Source: Streptomyces gilvus (GTDB lineage: Bacteria > Actinomycetota > Actinomycetes > Streptomycetales > Streptomycetaceae). From it: a DNA stretch of 64,000 nucleotides. Below, in pieces: positions 60,330 to 64,000 of the stretch. The translations under genes were made by a program, and so were the position numbers. Below the pieces are notes generated by a model. That model worked only from the letters and a program-made list of their open reading frames with translations. It searched no databases and had not been told where the DNA came from. The stretch spans positions 248,001-312,000 of the forward strand of contig NZ_JAKWBE010000004.1 of the NCBI RefSeq assembly GCF_022513565.1. Direction: 5' to 3'. Every line of letters starts with the position of its first letter. Position 1 is the stretch's first letter.

Positions 60330-60935
60330 ATGAGTGCCGTGAGCACTCCCCCCACCGCCTCCGCTCCCGCCCGCCGCGACGCGGAGGCCACCAAGGCGGC
60401 CATCCTCAAGGCCGCCCGCCATCTGCTGGCCCGGCACGCGCACGCCGACATCACGCTGAAGGCGGTCGCCGAACGCGCCGGTGTCAGCGCGCCGTTGATC
60501 CTGAAGTACTTCGGCAACAAGGACGCCCTGTTCGCCCGGGTGATGTCCTTCGAGGCCGACGCGGACGCCCTGCTGGACGCCCCGCTGGAGGACCTGGGCC
60601 GGCACATGGTGCGGCTGGTCCTGTTCGGTCAGTCCCGGCACGGCGCCGACCCGCTGCTGCGGATCGTCTTCGCGCCCCTGCACGGCGAGCAGGGCGACAT
60701 CCTGCGTGCCAACTTCCGCACCCAGGTCACCGAGCGCCTCACCGCCCGCCTCACCGGCCCCGACGCGGGCCTGCGCGCCGAACTCGCCGTCGCCGCCCTG
60801 CTCGGCCTCGGCGTGCTCTACGGCATCGCCCGCGGCGCCCACGTCCGGTCGGCGGACCTGGACGACGTGGTCGCCCGGTACGCCCCCCTCGTACAGCAGC
60901 ACCTCACGCCAGGAACCCCGCCGCCGCGGCCGTGA
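60330..60935 (+). CDS. TetR/AcrR family regulator
   Basis: The 201-residue regulator has an N-terminal TetR helix-turn-helix (about residues 20-65, ATKAAILKAARHLLARHAHA then AERAGVSAPLILKYFGNKDA). The helical ligand domain begins LFARVMSFEADADALLDAPL and ends in a Pro-rich tail. RBS AAAGGAGAG remains 6 bp before the ATG, just outside the IS element. It was likely next to, or in an operon with, the MFS gene before insertion and is the predicted reader of the twin palindromes. The tail overlaps the convergent hydrolase by 32 bp. Confidence 0.9.
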   Translation: MSAVSTPPTASAPARRDAEATKAAILKAARHLLARHAHADITLKAVAERAGVSAPLILKYFGNKDALFARVMSFEADADALLDAPLEDLGRHMVRLVLFGQSRHGADPLLRIVFAPLHGEQGDILRANFRTQVTERLTARLTGPDAGLRAELAVAALLGLGVLYGIARGAHVRSADLDDVVARYAPLVQQHLTPGTPPPRP

Positions 60936-61743
60936 ACACCCGCGGATCGTCGAGCCACGGGAAGTGCCCGGCGCCGGACACTTCGACGAACTCGGCCTTC
61001 GGGAACAGGCCGGCGAGTTCGCGGACGGCGGGTGAGGGGGAGTTGAGGTCGACCTGCCCCGCCAGGACGAGCGTCGGTGCGGTGAACCCGGCGATGGCCG
61101 CGCGCGTGGCGTCCGGGTCGAAGGCGCGGTCCGCGGCGAAGACGGACGCCGCCTGCTGGTTCTTCTGGGCGGCTCCGGCGGCGTGGTGGGCGCGTGCCGT
61201 CTCGTCCCAACGGCCGTACAGGAAGGGCGCGACGGCGTCCCAGCTGCCGGCCGTCGCGCGTCCGGCCGTGATGTCCCGCAGGGCCGCGAAGGCGACCGGG
61301 AACCACGGCTCGTCCTGCCTGAGCCGGGCCGTGTGGCGCCGGGTCTCCGGCGGGACCGCGATGCCGACGGCCGACATGCTCGGCGTCACCAGCACCAGCC
61401 TGGCGACGCGGTCCGGGTGGCGGGTGGCGTACAACAGGGCCGGGTTGGTGCCGGCGGAGTGGCCGAGGAGGTCCATGGTGTCGAGGCCGAGGTGTTCGCG
61501 CAGGGCCTCCACGTCGTCGACCAGACGGTCGCAGCGGTAGGTCGCCGGGTCCTCGGGCAGGGCGGACTCACCGGTGCCGCGGAAGTCCAGCAGCACCAGC
61601 CGGCGGTGCTCGGACAGGCCGCCGAGGTCGCCCAGATAGGCGGACGCCTGCATCGGGCCGCCCGGCAGACAGACCAGCGGCGGGCCCTCCCCGCGGACGT
61701 GGTAGGCGAGTTCGGTCCCGTCGGGCGCGGTGAGGGCAGGCAT
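60904..61743 (-). CDS. Alpha/beta hydrolase
   Basis: The 279-residue hydrolase has oxyanion PLVCLPGGPMQASAYLGDLG, DFRGTGESALPEDP, nucleophile Ser in MDLLGHSAGTNPALLYATRH, acid Asp in TLVLAGQVDLNSPSPAV and His in VEVSGAGHFPWLDDPRVF. This resembles proline iminopeptidase-like and esterase members (GGPMQ...YL and DFRGTGES). The substrate is unknown. ATG at 61743; its 3' end overlaps the TetR gene. Confidence 0.9.
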   Translation of the reverse strand: MPALTAPDGTELAYHVRGEGPPLVCLPGGPMQASAYLGDLGGLSEHRRLVLLDFRGTGESALPEDPATYRCDRLVDDVEALREHLGLDTMDLLGHSAGTNPALLYATRHPDRVARLVLVTPSMSAVGIAVPPETRRHTARLRQDEPWFPVAFAALRDITAGRATAGSWDAVAPFLYGRWDETARAHHAAGAAQKNQQAASVFAADRAFDPDATRAAIAGFTAPTLVLAGQVDLNSPSPAVRELAGLFPKAEFVEVSGAGHFPWLDDPRVFTAAAAGFLA

Positions 61744-61784
61744 GATCGGCAGCCTCGCAGCGGCGCCCGTGGGGGGGCAACCGG

Positions 61785-61907
61785 TTAACGCGGCAGCCGG
61801 CCGAGGAAGGCGTTGCCGAAGACGCGGTGCGGGTCGAGGCGGTCCTGGATCCCGGCTGCCCGGCCCCACGCCGACTCGCCGAACGAGGCGGGCATGTAAT
61901 TCACACA
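61785..61907 (-). pseudogene. C-terminal remnant of an FAD-linked oxidoreductase
   Basis: In the 221-bp gap between divergent genes, the minus strand reads CVNYMPASFGESAWGRAAGI then QDRLDPHRVFGNAFLGRLPR and stop. A closing RLDPHRVFGNAFL-type segment is characteristic of the BBE/FAD-oxidoreductase C-terminus, in which LDPxRVF precedes the end. There is no start or upstream coding frame, so only the tail of a lost gene remains. Confidence 0.5.
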
Positions 61908-61964
61908 TGCCGCACCGGAGCGGCCGGTTCCGCGCACCGGTGTCACGGATGACAGACTGACGTC

Positions 61965-62948
61965 ATGGACGAGCGCACTTTCGGCAGGTCGCATCAGCAC
62001 GCATCCGTCGTCGGTCTCGGGACCTGGCAGCTGGGCGCCGACTGGGGAGACGTCGACGACAAGGAAGCCCTCGCGGTGCTGGAGGCGGCGGCCGAGTCGG
62101 GGGTGACCTTCTTCGACACCGCCGACGTCTACGGCGACGGGCGCAGCGAGCAGACCGTCGCCGCCTTCCTCGCCGGCCGGCCGGACCTGCACGTGCTGGT
62201 CGCCACCAAGATGGGCCGCCGGGTCGAGCAGCTCCCGGAGAACTACGTCCTCGACAACTTCCGTGCCTGGAACGACCGTTCGCGGCGCAACCTGGGCGTC
62301 GACCGCATCGACCTGGTCCAGCTGCACTGCCCGCCCACGCCCGTCTACTCCACCGACGAGGTCTTCGACGCCCTCGACACCCTGGTCGAGGAGGAGCGGA
62401 TCGCCGCGTACGGGGTGAGCGTGGAGACCTGCGCGGAGGCGCTGACCGCGATCGCCCGGCCGGGTGTGGCGAGCGTGCAGATCATCCTCAACCCGTTCCG
62501 CATGAAGCCGCTGCGCGAGGTGCTGCCGGCCGCGCGGGAGGCGGGCGTCGGCATCATCGCCCGCGTGCCGCTGGCCTCCGGGCTGCTGTCGGGCAAGTAC
62601 ACCAAGGACACCGTCTTCCCCGCCAACGACCACCGCACCTACAACCGGCACGGCGAGTCCTTCGACGTCGGCGAGACCTTCTCCGGCGTCGACTACCCGA
62701 CCGGTGTCGAGGCGGCCGCCGAGTTCGCCGCCCTGGTGCCCGAGGGGTACACCCCGGCCCAGCTCGCGCTGCGCTGGATCGTCCAGCAGCCGGGCGTGAC
62801 CACCGTGATCCCCGGCGCCCGCTCGCCCGAGCAGGCCCGCGCCAACGCGGCCGCGGCCAAGCTGCCGGAGCTGTCCGAGCAGACGCTCGGCGCGATCCGC
62901 GACCTGTACGACCGCCGGATCAAGGACCAGGTCGAGGGCCGCTGGTAG
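61965..62948 (+). CDS. Aldo/keto reductase
   Basis: The 327-residue AKR has SVVGLGTWQLGADWGDVDDK, catalytic Asp/Tyr in VTFFDTADVYGDGRSEQTVA, Lys in HVLVATKMGRRVEQLPENYV, His in DRIDLVQLHCPPTPVYSTDE, and NADP-binding GVTTVIPGARSPEQARANAA. All four tetrad residues are visible. It reduces a carbonyl substrate with NADPH, similar to many Streptomyces L-fuco/AKR11-like enzymes. ATG at 61965, preceded by the oxidoreductase remnant on the other strand. Confidence 0.92.
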   Translation: MDERTFGRSHQHASVVGLGTWQLGADWGDVDDKEALAVLEAAAESGVTFFDTADVYGDGRSEQTVAAFLAGRPDLHVLVATKMGRRVEQLPENYVLDNFRAWNDRSRRNLGVDRIDLVQLHCPPTPVYSTDEVFDALDTLVEEERIAAYGVSVETCAEALTAIARPGVASVQIILNPFRMKPLREVLPAAREAGVGIIARVPLASGLLSGKYTKDTVFPANDHRTYNRHGESFDVGETFSGVDYPTGVEAAAEFAALVPEGYTPAQLALRWIVQQPGVTTVIPGARSPEQARANAAAAKLPELSEQTLGAIRDLYDRRIKDQVEGRW

Positions 62949-62978
62949 ATCCCGGCGAACCGGTCACGGCTGACCGGG

Positions 62979-63329
62979 TCACGGCTCCAGGAGCAGCTGC
63001 CACTCCTGCTCCTGGTCGCCGGAGACCGAGCCCTGGTCCTGGGCCGTGAAGGCGTGGGCGAGCGACTCGCGCGCCATGGACACCGCCTCCGGGGCGCCCT
63101 GCACGGTCACCGTCACCGCCCCGGACAGATGGCCCGGGCCGCCCGCCGCGGGCTCGGCCGCCCGGTCCGCCGGATCGTGTTCGAACCGCGCCGTGTGGAC
63201 CGTGACGTCCTCGCTCGTGGGCGGTTCCTCCTTCGCCTGCCCGAAGGCGGGCTCCAGGACCCGCACGACCGCACGCGCGTCGGCGGCGGTGGCGCCGCTG
63301 AGGGTGACCGTGAGCTCGGTACCGGACAT
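62979..63329 (-). CDS. Conserved hypothetical protein
   Basis: The 116-residue protein from ATG 63329 (MSGTELTVTLSGATAADARA) shows a strand-helix-strand layout and ends in an acidic tail. It has GGAGGG 11 bp upstream; an ATG at 63365 would add 12 residues. The repeat-like pairing of VTLSGATAADARAVV and VTVQGAPEAVSMARESL suggests two related halves, such as a KH/ACT-like duplication. I do not know its function. It is convergent with the aldo/keto reductase. Confidence 0.6.
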   Translation of the reverse strand: MSGTELTVTLSGATAADARAVVRVLEPAFGQAKEEPPTSEDVTVHTARFEHDPADRAAEPAAGGPGHLSGAVTVTVQGAPEAVSMARESLAHAFTAQDQGSVSGDQEQEWQLLLEP

Positions 63330-63489
63330 GGGCGTCGGATCCCTCCGCTGGTCGTCGTACACCATGGCCTCCGTGTAACCGCGCCGTGATCGCCCAAACA
63401 GCGGTGGTTCGTCCCGGGGACGATCAGTCGCGCGCTTTGCGGGAACACGGAAGACGACGGTGTCCGGGTCGAACACGCCGGGAGGAACA

Positions 63490-63990
63490 GTGCCGGCCAC
63501 GGAGAACGAGTCAGGTGTGAACGAGTGGGGGCGGCACGAGACCGACGAGGAGAGGGCCGACCGCAAGTGGGGTGAGCTGATCCAGGAGGTCAGGGTCGCC
63601 CAGACCGGGGTGCAGATCCTGTTCGGCTTCCTGCTGACCGTCGTGTTCCAGCAGAAGTACGCGTCGCTGGAGGACACCGACAAGACCATCTACATCGTGA
63701 CCGTGGTGCTGGGCGCCGCCGCGACCGGGGCGCTGATCGGGCCGGTCTCCCTGCACCGCCTGGTCTCCGGACAGCGGGTGAAGGCCGAGGCGGTCGAGTG
63801 GGCCTCCCGGATGACCTTCGTCGGCCTGCTCCTGCTGCTGGCCACCATGACCTCGTCGCTGCTGCTGATCCTGCGGGTGGCCACCCACAACGAGGCCGTG
63901 CCGTGGATCGTCACCGGAGTGGTCGCGTGGTACGCCCTGTGCTGGTTCGTGGTCCCGCTGTGGACCCGGCACCGTCGTACGAGGAAGTGA
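63490..63990 (+). CDS. DUF6328 family membrane protein
   Basis: The 166-residue protein has a charged N-terminus (WGRHETDEERADRKWGELIQ, then EVRVAQTGVQILFGFLLTVV, the family signature) and four transmembrane helices (about 45-65, 75-95, 110-132, 138-158). The GTG at 63490 has GGGAGGAACA upstream. Function unknown; homologues are widespread in actinomycetes. It ends 10 bp before the window edge. Confidence 0.88.
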   Translation: MPATENESGVNEWGRHETDEERADRKWGELIQEVRVAQTGVQILFGFLLTVVFQQKYASLEDTDKTIYIVTVVLGAAATGALIGPVSLHRLVSGQRVKAEAVEWASRMTFVGLLLLLATMTSSLLLILRVATHNEAVPWIVTGVVAWYALCWFVVPLWTRHRRTRK

Positions 63991-64000
63991 GGCCGAGCGC

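Overview
The window is chromosomal DNA from an actinomycete, almost certainly a Streptomyces. GC is very high with strong third-position bias. GTG starts and 4-bp GTGA/ATGA overlaps are common. Diagnostic families include a streptophobe-type membrane protein, a DUF6777 protein, a PopR/ClpP3/ClpP4 locus, an ECF42/DGPF pair, a 2-methylisoborneol encapsulin cluster and a near-start TTA codon. No rRNA, tRNA, prophage or CRISPR array was seen. I describe about 66 protein genes, several gene remnants, one IS200/IS605-type element and a set of operators and terminators.

0-7.5 kb: the 3' part of an NAD-dependent epimerase, a roughly 750-bp GC-rich repeat array, a GlsB/YeaQ membrane protein and a secreted two-domain protein. 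Then comes a collapsed remnant of a secreted family-2 glycosidase beside a ROK repressor and a divergent APC permease, with matching operator-like sites, and a GNAT acetyltransferase. 7.5-15 kb: a cell-envelope or stress-type cluster (orphan STAS domain, repeat protein, RDD protein, lipid kinase, DUF7144 and SHOCT membrane proteins, small protein) ending at a large LAL-type LuxR regulator. Three of its promoter regions carry the same dyad at the same distance (76-77 bp) from the start codon. 15-21 kb: a cysteine-rich leader peptide before ssuE-ssuD, a TylF-like methyltransferase, an acyl-CoA-dehydrogenase-fold flavoprotein and a YciI/DGPF-ECF42 sigma pair.

21-27 kb: membrane and stress proteins (ClC channel, BrkB, GAP/Sap, large membrane protein, DUF6325, SHOCT). 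An orphaned chitinase-type promoter follows. 27-33 kb: two aldo/keto reductases, VOC protein, adenosine deaminase, DinB, LysR, NTF2-like protein and a DUF1905 remnant next to a common Streptomyces intergenic hairpin. 33-38 kb: a TTA-containing gene and a signalling/transport operon (twin-FHA ABC transporter, SH3-like protein, Ser/Thr kinase). 38-47 kb: MOSC, streptophobe and DUF6777 proteins, RsbW-like ATPase, SigB/F-type sigma factor, methyltransferase, PopR with clpP3-clpP4, epoxide hydrolase and a PhnB-like protein.

47-57 kb: an SGNH lipoprotein, an OmpR-type regulator with a hybrid kinase, the 2-methylisoborneol operon (family 2 encapsulin shell, short terpene cyclase, GPP methyltransferase), an alcohol dehydrogenase, a double VOC protein, RNase HI and an SRPBCC protein. 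57-64 kb: an MFS exporter under twin 18-bp palindromes is split from its TetR regulator by a tnpB-only element whose end supplies the exporter stop codon. Beyond it lie an alpha/beta hydrolase, an oxidoreductase remnant, an aldo/keto reductase and two small conserved proteins.

All functional calls come from reading the translated sequences and recalled family knowledge. No database search was run.
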